From: Gallibacter sp963634825
GTDB lineage: Bacteria > Bacillota > Clostridia > Peptostreptococcales > Anaerovoracaceae
Direction of reading: 5' to 3'
Assembly (NCBI GenBank): GCA_963634825.1
Contig: CAVHCP010000004.1
Span: forward strand, 1 to 59,166
DNA length: 59,166 nucleotides
Part shown: positions 44,456 through 53,890 of the stretch, piece after piece
How the letters are laid out: each line of letters opens with the position of its first letter
How positions within the stretch are numbered: the stretch's first letter is position 1
Made by a program: the position numbers and the translations under genes
The notes under the pieces: generated by a model
Databases searched by the model: none
Told to the model about the DNA's origin: nothing
The model's input: only the letters and a program-made list of their open reading frames with translations

Positions 44456-46639
44456 CTAAATTTTCATAGTCAGCGATATCTTTTGCTTGTCCCTATCTAC
44501 GCTCAAAATCTTTACCTTGACCGTGTCGCCGACAGCAACCACATCCATAGGATGTTTGATATATTTTGTGCTAAGCTGTGAAATATGTACAAGCCCGTCA
44601 TTTTTGACGCCTATATCCACAAATGCTCCAAAATCCACCACATTTCTGACTGTGCCCATCATCTCCATGCCCTCTGTCAGATCATCGAAGCTTTTGACAT
44701 CAGTCCTAAATATCACCTGCGGCGCCACGTCTCTCGGATCTCGCGCCGGTTTTTTGATTTCTTCAACTATGTCCTTTATTGTAAATTCGCCTATCTCAAG
44801 CTCATCAGCCAGCTCTCTCAGAGAGTATCCGTTTTTTCTAAGCTTTTCTTCTATTTTGTCGTCGCCACCCTTTGCCAGCTGTGCCTTGTCGATCTTTATT
44901 TTTGCAAGCAATTTTTCGGCTGCAGCATACGACTCTGGGTGTACGGCTGTCGCATCAAGCGGATTTTTGCCGCCCACAATTCGCAAAAAGCCTGCACACT
45001 GCTCATATGCTTTTGGGCCGAGCTTTGCAACCTTGTTTAGCTCCTTTCGCTCGTTAAATCTGCCGTGCTCCTCACGGTATGCGACTATATTTTTTGCAAT
45101 ACTGCTATTTATTCCTGCCACATGCTCAAGAAGTGAAGCTGATGCGGTATTTAAATTTACGCCGACCTTATTTACGCAATCCTCCACGACATCATCAAGC
45201 GCCTTTTCGAGATTTTTTTGATTTATATCGTGCTGATACTGTCCGACGCCTATGCTCTTTATCGGAATTTTAACAAGCTCCGCAAGGGGATCCTGAAGCC
45301 TCCTGCCAAGCGACATCGCACCTCTTGTCGTAACATCAAGGTCGGGATATTCCTGTGCCGCAAGCTTTGAAGCCGAATATACCGAAGCTCCCGCCTCATT
45401 TACAATCGTATATTTGATATCTCTGCCACTGTCCTTTATGTAGCTTGCGATGACCTCCTCTGTTTCTCTGCCTGCCGTACCATTGCCTATCACAATTGTA
45501 TTGATATCATATTTGTCGATGATTTTATCGAGCACTCGCCTTGTACCTGCTATGTCCTCCTTTGGCTTTGTCGGATAAATAGTCGTATATGCAAGGAGTC
45601 TGCCGGTCTCATCTAAAACAGCAACCTTACAGCCTGTCCTATATCCCGGGTCTATCGCAATCACTCTCGCCTGTTTTACAGGTGGCGTCATAAGGAGCTT
45701 TTCTGTATTTTTAGCAAATACATTTACAGCCTCTGCCTCTGCTCTTTCCGTCAGTATGCTTCGCATCTCTCGCTCCACGGTCGGCTGTATAAGTCTTTTA
45801 TATGAGTCTTCCACCGTCTCCCTTAGAAGGCCTGCAAATATGGATTTTTTGTTTGTAATAACCTCTCCTTCGATAGCCTCCGTCATCCTTTTTGCATCTA
45901 CCTGCACTTTTACTTTTATAAACTTCTCTTTTTCGCCTCTGTTTATCGCAAGTATCCTATGGTTTGGTATCTTTGATATCGGTTCGCTCGCACCATAATA
46001 TTTCTCATAAACGGACTTCGCCTCGCTGTCAACGGCTTCGCTCACAATCATGCCTTCCTCGCCTGTCATATCCCTGATGAGATCTATCACGTTGATATCA
46101 TCGGAAATCATCTCCGCTATGATATCGCAAGCTCCGCTTATTGCGTCCTCCGGCGTATTTACTTCTTTTTCCGGATTGATATATGCTGTTGCTAATTTTT
46201 CTATTTCCTTTTCGGCGCCTTCCTCGCAAGTATCCTCTGTGATTTCCTGTGCGAATATCAAAAGCGCAAGCGGTTCAAGACCTTTCGCCTTTGCCTTTGA
46301 CGCTCTCGTTGCTTTCTTTTGTTTATACGGCTTATATAAATCCTCAACCCTTTGCAACACCTCAGCCGCCAAGATTTCGCTCTTTAACTCGTCTGTCAGC
46401 TTGCCCTGCTCAGCGATAAGATTTATGACTTCCTCTTTTCTCTTCTCAAGCCCTCTCAAATATGTGAGCCTGTCATTTAGCTCCCTTAGGATGTCATCAT
46501 CAAGCCCGCCTGTCGCTTCCTTTCTGTATCTTGCTATAAAAGGGATACTGCTCCCCTCATCTATGAGATTTACAGTCGCCTCGACTTGTCTTTCCCTAAT
46601 TTTAAATTCTGTCGCTATCTTTTTTATAATATCAGTCAC
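44456..46639 (-). CDS. tex: Tex family S1 RNA-binding transcription accessory protein
   Basis: 727 aa, usual length. The N-terminal Tex domain has SIPFIARYRKEATGGLDDD near 31; an RNase-H-like YqgF domain has VIAIDPGYRTGCKVAVLDE near 330; helix-hairpin-helix motifs follow at LLEHVAGINSSIAKNIVAYR near 510, and a C-terminal S1 domain at GMEMMGTVRNVVDFGAFVDI near 650. Involved in transcription and RNA metabolism. Confidence 0.95.
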   Translation of the reverse strand: MTDIIKKIATEFKIRERQVEATVNLIDEGSSIPFIARYRKEATGGLDDDILRELNDRLTYLRGLEKRKEEVINLIAEQGKLTDELKSEILAAEVLQRVEDLYKPYKQKKATRASKAKAKGLEPLALLIFAQEITEDTCEEGAEKEIEKLATAYINPEKEVNTPEDAISGACDIIAEMISDDINVIDLIRDMTGEEGMIVSEAVDSEAKSVYEKYYGASEPISKIPNHRILAINRGEKEKFIKVKVQVDAKRMTEAIEGEVITNKKSIFAGLLRETVEDSYKRLIQPTVEREMRSILTERAEAEAVNVFAKNTEKLLMTPPVKQARVIAIDPGYRTGCKVAVLDETGRLLAYTTIYPTKPKEDIAGTRRVLDKIIDKYDINTIVIGNGTAGRETEEVIASYIKDSGRDIKYTIVNEAGASVYSASKLAAQEYPDLDVTTRGAMSLGRRLQDPLAELVKIPIKSIGVGQYQHDINQKNLEKALDDVVEDCVNKVGVNLNTASASLLEHVAGINSSIAKNIVAYREEHGRFNERKELNKVAKLGPKAYEQCAGFLRIVGGKNPLDATAVHPESYAAAEKLLAKIKIDKAQLAKGGDDKIEEKLRKNGYSLRELADELEIGEFTIKDIVEEIKKPARDPRDVAPQVIFRTDVKSFDDLTEGMEMMGTVRNVVDFGAFVDIGVKNDGLVHISQLSTKYIKHPMDVVAVGDTVKVKILSVDRDKQKISLTMKI

Positions 46640-46736
46640 ACTTATCTCCTTTTTGTCTTATCTCTTTTGTCTTATATTTCTCAAAAAATTTATATTCCCA
46701 GCTCGCTTTTTGCAAAGATACATCTTGCCTCTACAC

Positions 46737-47835
46737 CTAAAGTTGTTTTAATTCCTCGTCTATAAAATATTGCAAATCTCCGTCAAGCACCTTATCTACA
46801 TTGCCGACCTCCGCGCCCGTCCTGTGGTCCTTTACCATCGTATATGGGTGGAAAACATACGACCTGATTTGGCTGCCCCATGTGATCTGCGAAAAATCTC
46901 CTTTTAGTTCCTTTAGATTTTCCTTGTGCTGCTCCTCCGCAAGCTCAATGAGCTTTGATTTCAAAATTTTCATAGCCATATCCTTATTTTGATGCTGCGA
47001 TCTCTCATTTTGACATGATACGACTATATTTGTCGGAATATGGGTAATACGCACAGCCGAGTCCGTCTTGTTGACATGCTGACCGCCTGCACCGCCCGAT
47101 CTAAAGGTATCAATCCTCAAGTCCTCCGGATCTATCTCGACTGATATGTCGTCATCTATCTGAGGCATCACATCAACCGATGCAAATGAGGTATGCCTTC
47201 TGCCGGACGAATCATACGGCGAAATCCTCACAAGCCTGTGCACGCCTTTTTCATTTTTTAGATATCCATAAGCATTTTCGCCCTCAACTGTCATCGTCGC
47301 AGACTTTATACCGCCCTCGGTATCTTCCTGCAAATATATGAGCTTTACTTTATATCCGTTTTGCTCGCCATATCTTGTATACATACGCAAAAGTATCTCC
47401 GCCCAGTCCTGCGCATCTGTGCCGCCGGAGCCCGCATGAATGGAAAGTATGGCATTATTCGCATCGTACTCGCCTGTAAGCAAAGTCTTTATCTTTATCT
47501 TATCAAGGTCTTTTATAAAATCAGAAGAAAGCTCAAGAGCTTCTCTTGCGCTTTCTTCGTCATTTTCTTCTTCTGCGAGCTGTAGCAAAATTTCAATGTC
47601 GGAAATTTTTTCTACAAGGTTTTCATATTCCAACAGCTTGTCGGTAAGAGCCTTTTTGCTTTTTAAAATTTCCTCTGCTTTTTCTGCATCGCTCCAAAAA
47701 TTTTCTTTTACTGTCAGCTTTGTAAGCTCGTCAATTTTTTCCTTTAGCCCTGCCGGGTCAAAGGGACTCACCTACCTCTTTTATCCCTGCTTCAAACTCA
47801 GGTAGCTTGCTTTTTATCTCGTCAAGCATAATCAT
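46737..47835 (-). CDS. prfB: Peptide chain release factor 2, made by programmed +1 frameshift
   Basis: About 365 aa in two frames. A 25-codon leader from ATG 47835 (AGGA nine bases upstream; ATG 47829 is possible) encodes DEIKSKLPEFEAGIKEVGES before CTT TGA. A +1 slip there continues into DPAGLKEKIDEL and the rest of RF2. The codon-recognition region and the GGQ peptidyl-release motif (FRSGGAGGQHVNKTDSAVRI near the middle) are present. The in-frame UGA is recognised by RF2 itself, so synthesis is autoregulated. It lies downstream of secA, a frequent arrangement. Confidence 0.95.
47757..47763 (-). promoter_or_regulatory. RF2 programmed +1 frameshift site
   Basis: Minus-strand CTT TGA C, the conserved slippery codon, stop and following base of prfB genes. 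A purine-rich AGGTGAG a few bases upstream can act as the internal Shine-Dalgarno element that promotes slippage. Confidence 0.95.
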
Positions 47836-47868
47836 ATTTTCACATCCTTTATACATTTGTCTTTATTA

Positions 47869-47900
47869 CTTAGTTGCTTAGTTGCTTAGTTGCTTGTTTG
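47869..47900. repeat. Short 8-bp tandem repeat between secA and prfB
   Basis: Three exact copies and one imperfect copy of CTTAGTTG lie in the 160-base gap downstream of secA, followed by T/G-rich sequence. No gene is seen in the gap. Unit size is not a multiple of three but it is non-coding; the role is unknown. Confidence 0.6.
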
Positions 47901-47995
47901 CTTTTGTGCTGTTTTTGCTCGCTCTTTGGCTGTTTTGGGTTGTTTTAGCCTGCTTTTGCTCGCTTTTGGTCTATTCTTTTTTGCCTATTCCATAT

Positions 47996-50764
47996 CTACT
48001 CATTTTTGCCACAGCAATGCTTATATTTTTTACCGCTTCCGCATGGGCAAGGATCATTTCTGCCAACCTTAGGCTGTTCTCTTCTGATAGGCTCCTTTTT
48101 AGGCTCTCTTTCCGGCACATCTGCTTCGCCCGGCATTCCCTGACTTGCCGCCTGCTCTGCCATAATTTCTCTTTCCACCTCAGAAACGTCCTCTTTTTTC
48201 TCTTCTCCGTCTCCGATAATCGCCTTACGCTCTGTATTTGTAGCGATAGTAACATTGAAGCAGAACTTAACTGTGTCTTCCTTGATAGCGGCTATCATCT
48301 CCTCGAACATATCGAAGCCTTCCTGCGCATATGCAGCCGCAGGGTCCTGCTGTCCGTAACCTCGAAGTCCGATACCGCTCTTTAGCTGATCCATCGCATC
48401 GATGTGATCCATCCATTTATTGTCAACAACTCTTATGAGGATCATGCGCTCAAGCTCACGCATGCGCTCCTCGCCGATTTCATTTTCTTTTTCGGTATAA
48501 AGGTCTGCAAATTTTTGCTTGATCTCATCAAGGAGGCTATCCTCTGTCATCTCCAAAAGATGCTCTTTGCTTGTGTCAATAGTATCAAATCTCGCACATA
48601 TTCTCCTTAGATTTTTTATGAGCGTTTCAAAATCCCACTCCTCAGGGAATTTACTTTCTGCTGTTATCGGCATAACGCAATTTTCGATAAGCTCGTGAGT
48701 CATATGCTCGATGTATTCCTTTAGATCCTCGCCAAAGAGTACTTTTTTACGCTCGCCGTAAATAATTTCCCTCTGCTTGTTCATGACATTGTCGTACTGG
48801 AGTACGTATTTTCTTATACCAAAGTTTTTGCCCTCGACCTTTTTCTGAGCATTTTCGATAGAGCGCGTAATCATCTTAGCTTCTATCGCTTCGTCCTCTT
48901 CAAAGCCCATCTTTTGTACGATAGACTGCATACGATCTCCGCCAAACAGTCTGAGAAGCTCGTCTTCCATTGAGATACAAAATACAGTTTCTCCCGGATC
49001 TCCCTGACGACCCGAACGACCTCTGAGCTGGTTATCTATACGCCTTGACTCGTGTCTTTCTGTACCGATGATGCAAAGTCCACCGGCATCCCTAACCCTC
49101 TGCTGCTCTTCTTTTCTTTCATCTTTAAATTTATCGTGAAGCCTTGTAAACTCCGCTCTTGCCTCGAGTATTTCCTTGTCGTCAGTCGGAATCAAAGTCG
49201 ATGCATATGCTATTATGTCAGACGAATATCCCGCCTTTGCCATTTCCTTTTTGGCTTCAAACTCAGGATTACCTCCGAGTATGATGTCGGTACCTCTACC
49301 TGCCATATTTGTGGCGATTGTGATAGCACCCTCACGACCTGCTTCTGCAACTATCTGCGCTTCCTTTTCGTGGTTTTTCGCATTTAGGATATTAAAATGC
49401 TTGATGCCTCTCTTTTTTAGCATATCGGCTATGAGTTCCGAATTTTCTATTGAAATAGTGCCGACCAATACAGGTTGACCTTTTTTGTGCGCCGCCTCGA
49501 CCCTGTCTGCTATCGCATGATACTTGCCACGCTCTGTACTGTATACGGCGTCATTATTGTCTATCCTTGCGATTGGCTTGTTTGTCGGAATTACAACAAC
49601 GTCCATATTATATATATCTCTGAATTCGTCTTCTTCTGTCTTTGCTGTACCTGTCATACCCGCAAGCTTTTGGTACATCCTGAAGTAGTTTTGAAGCGTG
49701 ATAGTCGCAAGTGTTTTTGACTCGGACTTGATCTTTACATGCTCCTTTGATTCGATCGCCTGGTGAAGTCCGTCACTGTATCTTCTTCCAAACATAAGAC
49801 GACCTGTAAATTCGTCAACTATGATTATCTCGCCATCCTTTACGATATAATCAACATCCCTCCTCATAATATAATGCGCTTTTAGTGCCTGCATTACATG
49901 GTGGTTTATCTCCATATGCTCAGGATCGGCAAAGTTTTCAATATCAAAATACTGCTCGCACTTTATGATACCATCGTCTGTAAGCATTATCTGCTTGTCC
50001 TTTTCCTCGATAGTATAGTCTTCTTCCTTTTTGAGCGTTCTCACAAATGCGTCAGCTCTCTTATACATATCTGTCGACTTGTCGCCCTTACCCGAAATGA
50101 TAAGAGGCGTTCTCGCCTCATCGACCAAAATAGAGTCAACCTCGTCGACAATCGCATAGTTGAGCTCACGCTGCATCATATCCTCTTTGTACAAAACCAT
50201 ATTGTCTCTGAGGTAATCAAAGCCATACTCATTGTTTGTACCATATGTTATATCTGCCTGATATGCGGCTCTTCTCTCCTCGGAATCAATACCGTGCACA
50301 ACGCAGCCGACCGAAAGCCCAAGGAAATTGTAGCATTTGCCCATCCATTCGCAGTCACGCTTTGCAAGATAATCGTTGACTGTTACAACGTGCACACCCT
50401 TGCCCTCAAGTGCATTTAGATATACCGGAAGTGTTGCCACAAGCGTTTTACCTTCACCTGTTTTCATCTCGGAAATCCTGCCCTGGTGCAGTACAACGCC
50501 ACCGATTAGCTGCACTCTAAAGTGCTTCATGCCAAGCGTCCTTGCCGCAGCTTCTCTACAAACCGCAAACGCCTCAGGCAAAATATCGTCAAGCGTTTCG
50601 CCATTTTGCAGTCTTTCTTTGAACTCAGGCGTTTTTGCTTGAAGCTCCGTATCCGAAAGCGCCTGCATACTTTCGTCAAGCGCCTCTATCTTATCTACAA
50701 TTTTCTCTACTTTTTTTACTTCCTTTGCGTTTAGGTCGCCAAAAATCTTTTCCTTAAAACCCAT
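47996..50764 (-). CDS. secA: Preprotein translocase ATPase SecA
   Basis: 922 aa. Walker A MKTGEGKTLVATLPVYLNA near residue 100, DEAD-type VDEVDSILVDEARTPLIISG near 205, second motor domain with TNMAGRGTDIILGGNPEFEA near 490, and a C-terminal zinc-binding SEC-C motif CPCGSGKKYKHCC. Drives export of signal-peptide proteins such as the two hydrolases and the surface protein of this window. Its own predicted promoter lies at 50860-50888. Confidence 0.98.
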   Translation of the reverse strand: MGFKEKIFGDLNAKEVKKVEKIVDKIEALDESMQALSDTELQAKTPEFKERLQNGETLDDILPEAFAVCREAAARTLGMKHFRVQLIGGVVLHQGRISEMKTGEGKTLVATLPVYLNALEGKGVHVVTVNDYLAKRDCEWMGKCYNFLGLSVGCVVHGIDSEERRAAYQADITYGTNNEYGFDYLRDNMVLYKEDMMQRELNYAIVDEVDSILVDEARTPLIISGKGDKSTDMYKRADAFVRTLKKEEDYTIEEKDKQIMLTDDGIIKCEQYFDIENFADPEHMEINHHVMQALKAHYIMRRDVDYIVKDGEIIIVDEFTGRLMFGRRYSDGLHQAIESKEHVKIKSESKTLATITLQNYFRMYQKLAGMTGTAKTEEDEFRDIYNMDVVVIPTNKPIARIDNNDAVYSTERGKYHAIADRVEAAHKKGQPVLVGTISIENSELIADMLKKRGIKHFNILNAKNHEKEAQIVAEAGREGAITIATNMAGRGTDIILGGNPEFEAKKEMAKAGYSSDIIAYASTLIPTDDKEILEARAEFTRLHDKFKDERKEEQQRVRDAGGLCIIGTERHESRRIDNQLRGRSGRQGDPGETVFCISMEDELLRLFGGDRMQSIVQKMGFEEDEAIEAKMITRSIENAQKKVEGKNFGIRKYVLQYDNVMNKQREIIYGERKKVLFGEDLKEYIEHMTHELIENCVMPITAESKFPEEWDFETLIKNLRRICARFDTIDTSKEHLLEMTEDSLLDEIKQKFADLYTEKENEIGEERMRELERMILIRVVDNKWMDHIDAMDQLKSGIGLRGYGQQDPAAAYAQEGFDMFEEMIAAIKEDTVKFCFNVTIATNTERKAIIGDGEEKKEDVSEVEREIMAEQAASQGMPGEADVPEREPKKEPIRREQPKVGRNDPCPCGSGKKYKHCCGKNE

Positions 50765-50859
50765 TTTATACCTTCCTCATTTCTTTCTTATTCTATTATC
50801 GTATGCTTTTTATGACATACTACATCTGCTTCCTTAAATTTGTTTTAAAATATTCTTTG

Positions 50860-50888
50860 ATTATACCACAAACTGCGGGTTGCTTCAA
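50860..50888 (-). promoter_or_regulatory. Predicted sigma-A promoter of secA
   Basis: Minus-strand TTGAAG (50883-50888), 17-base spacer, TATAAT (50860-50865) with TG extension. About 95 bases before the secA ATG. Confidence 0.7.
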
Positions 50889-50914
50889 AACAAGTACATC
50901 AAATAAGTGCATCA

Positions 50915-50945
50915 AAAAACTGCACCTTGTGAATGTGCAGTTTTT
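50915..50945 (-). terminator. Rho-independent terminator after the amino-acid ABC transporter
   Basis: Perfect stem AAAAACTGCAC (50915-50925) with its complement at 50935-50945, nine-base loop, T-run on the minus strand. It closes the three-gene transporter operon. Confidence 0.85.
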
Positions 50946-50974
50946 AAATATTTTTATCTTGTGCTTTTTATCTA

Positions 50975-51697
50975 TTACAGTACCTTGCTCAAAAAGTCCT
51001 TTACCCTGTCTTCCTTAGGATTATCAAAAAGCTCTGCCGGTGTGCCTTCTTCAACAATAGAGCCATCGTCCATAAAAATTACTCTGTCGGCAACCTCCCT
51101 TGCAAATCCCATTTCGTGAGTCACGATAACCATTGTCATTCCTTGAGCGGCAAGCTCCTTCATAACTGCAAGTACATCGCCTACCATCTCGGGGTCGAGC
51201 GCTGATGTCGGTTCGTCAAACAGCATAGCCTCGGGCTCCATAGCAAGCGCTCTTGCTATCGCTACCCTCTGTTGCTGCCCACCGGAAAGAGATCTCGGAT
51301 ATGCCTCTGCTTTATCAGAAAGTCCTACAGTTTCCAAAAGCTCCTTCGCCTTCTTCTCTGCATTCTCCTGCGACATACCCAGCACATTTATCGGCGCCAT
51401 GGTGATATTTTGCAAAACATTTTTATGTGGAAAAAGATTGAAGTTTTGGAATACCATTCCAAGCTTTTGTCTCGCCTTATTTATATCAATTTCGGGCGTA
51501 TTGATAAGCTCGTCATCAAGATATACTTCGCCTGCCGTAGGCGCCTCAAGAAGATTTAGACATCTCAAAAATGTGCTTTTGCCCGAGCCCGACGGTCCGA
51601 TCACGCAGACTACTTCGCCTTTTTTTATATTTTCATTTATATCCTTTAAAACCTCGTGGTCGCCAAAGCTTTTATATAAATTTTTAACCTTTAACAT
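50975..51697 (-). CDS. Amino-acid ABC transporter ATP-binding protein (GlnQ/ArtM type)
   Basis: 240 aa. Walker A VIGPSGSGKSTFLRCL near 32, signature SLSGGQQQRVAIARAL near 135 and Walker B AMLFDEPTSALDPEM near 158. Supplies energy for polar amino-acid uptake with the permease and lipoprotein encoded upstream; its start overlaps the permease end by 14 bases. Exact amino acid not predictable. Confidence 0.92.
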   Translation of the reverse strand: MLKVKNLYKSFGDHEVLKDINENIKKGEVVCVIGPSGSGKSTFLRCLNLLEAPTAGEVYLDDELINTPEIDINKARQKLGMVFQNFNLFPHKNVLQNITMAPINVLGMSQENAEKKAKELLETVGLSDKAEAYPRSLSGGQQQRVAIARALAMEPEAMLFDEPTSALDPEMVGDVLAVMKELAAQGMTMVIVTHEMGFAREVADRVIFMDDGSIVEEGTPAELFDNPKEDRVKDFLSKVL

Positions 51698-52379
51698 CTC
51701 TTGACATCTTCCTTTCCAGTAATCCCATAAGCTTTGATAGCGGTATAGTCAAAGTCATGTATACGAATGCCGTACCAAGATATGCCGGCCAATATATAAA
51801 TGTCGAAGAAGCCCAAAGCATACTCGCTCTTGTTATATCCGTTACGGATATTACGGAAAGTACAGCCGTTTCCTTGATCAGCGTTACAAACTCGTTTCCA
51901 AGCGCAGGAATGATTATTTTAAATGCCTGCGGTATAACGACCAGTTTCATAGTTTTTGCATGCGACATACCAAGCGACCTTGCCGCTTCTGTCTGTCCCT
52001 TATCTACTGCCTGGAGTCCCGCACGAATAATCTCTGCCACATATGCAGACGAGTTAACTCCGCACGCTATGATGCTCGGAATTATAGGCGTAGGCCACCT
52101 AAATGATATACCTAAACTTTGAATAACCATAGGTAATCCAAAATACAAAATCAACGCCTGTACAATCAGAGGCGTACCCCTAAGCATTTCTACATATACA
52201 GTTGCAATCCCTCGCAGCACTTTTTTCTTTGACAGTCTGCATAATGCAATTACAAGTCCCAAAACTACTCCAAGCACAACAGCTACACTGCAGATAAGCA
52301 GTGTAGTTGTCGCTCCACTATATGCAACTTGTATACCTTTTATATAATCTTGCATAAAATGATTTTCTCCTTTTGTCAA
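51684..52379 (-). CDS. Amino-acid ABC transporter permease (HisM/GlnP family)
   Basis: 231 aa, about five membrane helices. The EAA loop that contacts the ATPase is visible as ARSLGMSHAKTMKLVVIPQA near 135. The position between the binding protein and the ATPase genes is standard for this family. Confidence 0.9.
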   Translation of the reverse strand: MTKGENHFMQDYIKGIQVAYSGATTTLLICSVAVVLGVVLGLVIALCRLSKKKVLRGIATVYVEMLRGTPLIVQALILYFGLPMVIQSLGISFRWPTPIIPSIIACGVNSSAYVAEIIRAGLQAVDKGQTEAARSLGMSHAKTMKLVVIPQAFKIIIPALGNEFVTLIKETAVLSVISVTDITRASMLWASSTFIYWPAYLGTAFVYMTLTIPLSKLMGLLERKMSRDVKG

Positions 52380-52416
52380 TTCCTATTTTGTCATTTTTAT
52401 GTTTGTAGTCCACCTA

Positions 52417-53187
52417 TTACTCTGCAAGTCCCCACTTTTCGAGAAGCTTGTCATAAGTGCCGTTTTCTTTTACATTCTTTAGACCCTTATTGATTTTGTC
52501 AAGAAGCTCTGAGTTGCCCTTCTTAACTGCGATACCATATCCTTCTTCTGTTAGGTTGTCGCCAACAATTTTGATAACATCAGGCTGTTTGTTCATATAT
52601 TCGAGTGTTACAGGTTTGTCGTTTAGAAGTGCTACTACATCTCCGTTTTTAAGAGCCTGCACTGCATCACTTACCTTGTCATAAATAACTGCTTCGCCGA
52701 TCTTACCGTCTTTTTCGAGCTGCTGAGCGATGTCTGCACTACTTGTACCGATCTGTGCTGCAACCTTTGAAGTAGAAGTCAAATCGTCTTTTCCCTTAAT
52801 AGTATTGTTGTCCTTAGTTACTGCAAGCACAACGCCTGATTCGAAGTAAACGTCTGAGAAATCAGCCTGTTCTTTACGCTCATCATTAGCCCACATACCT
52901 GCAGCTACGATATCAGCATTGTCTGACTGAAGTGCCGGAATAAGTCCGTCAAAGCCCATGCTTACGAATTCTACTTCAAATCCTTGATCCTCTGCAATAG
53001 CTTCCATTAGGTCCATATCAAAGCCATCGATTTCTCCGTCTTCGTCTGTTGTATCAAATGGTGGGAATGTAGGCTCTGTTGCTACCTTGTAAGTTTTTGA
53101 ATCGCTACTGCTACCGCAAGCTGTAACTCCTACTACTAATATCAGTGCCATACACACTACAGATATTTTTTTAATCCAATTTTTCAT
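52417..53187 (-). CDS. Amino-acid ABC transporter substrate-binding lipoprotein
   Basis: 256 aa. A lipoprotein signal peptide ends in the lipobox VTAC, with the lipidated Cys at about residue 24, followed by a Ser/Asp linker. The rest is a family-3 solute-binding domain (YKVATEPTFPPFDTTDEDGE near 34, GFDGLIPALQSDNADIVAAG near 78). Anchored to the outer face of the membrane; captures a polar amino acid. First gene of the operon. Confidence 0.92.
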   Translation of the reverse strand: MKNWIKKISVVCMALILVVGVTACGSSSDSKTYKVATEPTFPPFDTTDEDGEIDGFDMDLMEAIAEDQGFEVEFVSMGFDGLIPALQSDNADIVAAGMWANDERKEQADFSDVYFESGVVLAVTKDNNTIKGKDDLTSTSKVAAQIGTSSADIAQQLEKDGKIGEAVIYDKVSDAVQALKNGDVVALLNDKPVTLEYMNKQPDVIKIVGDNLTEEGYGIAVKKGNSELLDKINKGLKNVKENGTYDKLLEKWGLAE

Positions 53188-53341
53188 TTTTGTTTTCCTC
53201 TCTTTCGTCTCTCTTTTAAACTTTCGTTTTTAATTTTTAATTATCTTCAGTTGTAAATTCTTAGTCTTTACTTTGCTTTGTTTATCTTTTCTTATTTTGT
53301 TTTAGCTTTGTTTTTATTTTTGTTCGTCGACTACATTGATA

Positions 53342-53370
53342 GTTATACACCCCTATTTATATTTTTGCAA
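53342..53370 (-). promoter_or_regulatory. Predicted promoter of the amino-acid transporter operon
   Basis: Minus-strand TTGCAA (53365-53370), 17-base spacer, TATAAC (53342-53347), about 155 bases before the lipoprotein start. A near-palindrome TGTATAAATATACA at 53451-53464, further upstream, resembles an ArgR-type box but this is weak. The rest of 53188-53504 is AT-rich without a gene. Confidence 0.55.
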
Positions 53371-53504
53371 CCCCTTTTTTAAAATTTTTTTAATATTTTT
53401 TATTTTTATGGGTTTTCTCGGCATTTTCGCTTATTTTATGCATCTTTTTGTGTATAAATATACATATATACATCTTGGTGCCTAACCGCCGATATTTTTT
53501 TCTA

Positions 53505-53533
53505 TTTACAATCTGAGACTTTTGTTGTAACAT
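53505..53533 (+). promoter_or_regulatory. Predicted promoter of the antisense (antitoxin) RNA
   Basis: Plus-strand TTTACA (53505-53510), exactly 17-base spacer, TAACAT (53528-53533). Transcription would start near 53540 and run toward the terminator at 53583-53624. Confidence 0.55.
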
Positions 53534-53540
53534 TTAACCA

Positions 53541-53624
53541 AAGAAGAGCTACCTTGATAAATGGTTTAGCTCTAGGTATGAGAATAAACCTCACATTTAA
53601 GCTCTAGGAGGTTTATTTTTTTAT
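53541..53624 (+). ncRNA. Predicted antisense RNA of a type I toxin-antitoxin locus
   Basis: About 80 bases from the predicted start to the T-tract. It would fold into a 5' hairpin (AGAGCTACC at 53545-53553 with GGTTTAGCTCT at 53563-53573) and a terminator hairpin. It is convergent with the toxin gene and overlaps its last codon and 3' region, the layout of txpA/RatA- and Fst-type systems. Inferred from sequence only. Confidence 0.5.
53583..53624 (+). terminator. Terminator shared by the antisense RNA and the toxin transcript
   Basis: Perfect 10-base stem AATAAACCTC (53583-53592) and GAGGTTTATT (53608-53617), then a run of T on the plus strand. The toxin stop codon TAA lies within the right arm. 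On the minus strand the tail is weaker, so the toxin mRNA may extend further to the hairpin near 53545. Confidence 0.75.
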
Positions 53625-53690
53625 TTCTCTAACGAAATCCGTCAGAGCCAAAATTATGAGCAACACACTCAGTAATGTACTCATAAGCAT
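53613..53690 (-). CDS. Predicted type I toxin, small membrane peptide
   Basis: 25 codons from ATG 53690, or 23 from ATG 53684, which has the better spacing to AGGCGG. The peptide has a hydrophobic core STLLSVLLIILALTD and a charged C-terminus REIKK, like holin-like and Fst/TxpA-type toxins that insert into the membrane. It has its own strong promoter (53791-53819), a 95-base leader and a convergent antisense RNA with its own promoter and terminator. The combination, rather than the peptide alone, supports the call. Confidence 0.6.
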   Translation of the reverse strand: MLMSTLLSVLLIILALTDFVREIKK

Positions 53691-53790
53691 CACCGCCTTT
53701 CCTTATACTCTCGGCGCTTTTAAGCCGGATACTCAGGTATAACGGATCTGCTAAACCACCTACCACTTATTGGTAACTCTTCTGTTTCTA

Positions 53791-53819
53791 ATATTATCAT
53801 ACAAATTTTGTTTTGTCAC
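53791..53819 (-). promoter_or_regulatory. Predicted strong promoter of the toxin gene
   Basis: Minus-strand GTGACA (53814-53819), 17-base spacer, TAATAT (53791-53796) preceded by TGA as an extended -10. Confidence 0.7.
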
Positions 53820-53890
53820 CCATTTTTTTCCATTTTATTTCTCTTTTTTCACTTGCTTCTGTACACCACGAAGTTTTTATTTATTTTAAA

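Noticed and set aside
46050..46751. Plus-strand open frame of 233 codons opposite tex
   Set aside because: Shadow of the conserved tex gene; Ser/Phe-rich translation without family features.
53656..53742. 28-codon plus-strand ORF opposite the toxin gene
   Set aside because: No ribosome-binding site, and it extends beyond the antisense RNA terminator; the minus-strand peptide has better signals.
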